From positions 6,747 to 14,763 of the forward strand of contig MGCE01000095.1 in NCBI GenBank assembly GCA_001790315.1: a DNA stretch of 8,017 nucleotides, in the 5' to 3' direction. A model generated the notes under the pieces. It was given only the letters and a program-made list of their open reading frames with translations. It had not been told where the DNA came from and did no database searches. Below are positions 7,691-8,017 of this stretch, in pieces. The translations under genes were made by a program, and so were the position numbers. Position 1 is the first letter of the stretch; every line of letters begins with the position of its first letter. The stretch is from Candidatus Rokubacteria bacterium RIFCSPLOWO2_02_FULL_72_37. GTDB lineage: Bacteria; Methylomirabilota; Methylomirabilia; Rokubacteriales; CSP1-6.

Positions 7691-8017
7691 TCACGCGCCG
7701 AACTTCGTGAGCCGGAGGGCGTTCGCCATGACGAGCGGCATCAGATGGTGGGCGGGGAGCACGCCCAGGCTGCCGGCGCCGCACGCCCGCTCGGTGAACG
7801 CGGCGACGGCGTCGGCGCCACAGTAGCGGCTCCACAGCAGCACGGGGACCGGCTGCCAGCCGTGCGCGGCGAGGATCGAGGGTGTCGCGTGGTCCCCGGT
7901 CACCACGAGGACGTCGGGCCGGAGGTCGCGGATCGCGGGGACGAAGCGGTCGAAGCGCTCGAGCGCCGCCACCTTGGCGTCGAAGTCACCGTCCTCGCCG
8001 GCCTTGTCGGTGTCCTT
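7691..8017 (-). CDS. apgM: 2,3-bisphosphoglycerate-independent phosphoglycerate mutase, archaeal type, C-terminal part (5' end outside window)
   Basis: The frame is open to the window edge, giving 108 residues ending in LRLTKFGA, the standard tail of archaeal-type iPGM. This enzyme interconverts 3- and 2-phosphoglycerate in glycolysis/gluconeogenesis in the cytoplasm and belongs to the metal-dependent alkaline phosphatase superfamily. The visible part starts KDTDKAGEDGDFDAKV, corresponding to the family TD.AG.DGDF..KV block. VVTGDHATP follows, with the metal-binding Asp-His pair, then AAHGWQPVPVLLWS with a second His, and a GSLGVLPAHHLMPLVMANALRL stretch near the end. The serine nucleophile region at the N-terminus is outside the window. 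ApgM-type enzymes occur in many bacteria as well as archaea, so the name does not imply recent archaeal transfer. The mgtE gene begins 24 bases downstream. Confidence 0.9.
   Translation of the reverse strand, partial: KDTDKAGEDGDFDAKVAALERFDRFVPAIRDLRPDVLVVTGDHATPSILAAHGWQPVPVLLWSRYCGADAVAAFTERACGAGSLGVLPAHHLMPLVMANALRLTKFGA

Overview
The window is GC-rich chromosomal bacterial DNA. Nearly all third codon positions are G or C, and GTG starts are common. It holds seven protein-coding genes packed with almost no free space. I see no mobile element, CRISPR array, rRNA or tRNA. The genes suggest a high-GC, Gram-negative-type bacterium: a Do-type HtrA with a signal peptide, a sigma-54 response regulator, a PmtA-like methyltransferase, a proteobacterial-style MgtE and an archaeal-type phosphoglycerate mutase. 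A Methylomirabilota/Rokubacteria-like or deltaproteobacterial-grade lineage would fit, but that placement is an inference from gene content and style, not from a marker gene.

Left half, plus strand (1-4593): the 3' end of tilS (tRNA-Ile lysidine synthetase) is followed after 24 bases by an exported HtrA/Do-family serine protease. A sigma-54-dependent NtrC-type response regulator overlaps the protease by GTGA. A 408-residue DRE-TIM metallolyase of the isopropylmalate/homocitrate/citramalate synthase group follows, with a strong Shine-Dalgarno sequence. Spacing and overlaps suggest that htrA, the regulator and the metallolyase are co-transcribed. No histidine kinase is visible beside the regulator.

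Right half, minus strand (8017-4601): the order of transcription is the C-terminal part of apgM, then mgtE 24 bases later, then a 103-base gap with a good sigma-70-type promoter, then a PmtA-like SAM methyltransferase, then an overlapping gene for a predicted exported alpha/beta hydrolase. The two gene blocks converge tail to tail with only 7 bases between stop codons, so there is no room for an intergenic terminator.

Most of this is recognisable housekeeping and envelope-related content. The points most worth a second look are the unassigned metallolyase, with altered residues in two signature motifs, sitting downstream of an orphan regulator and protease; the methyltransferase/hydrolase pair with its own promoter; and the tilS-htrA adjacency. 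I did not find convincing evidence of an undescribed defence or mobile system.
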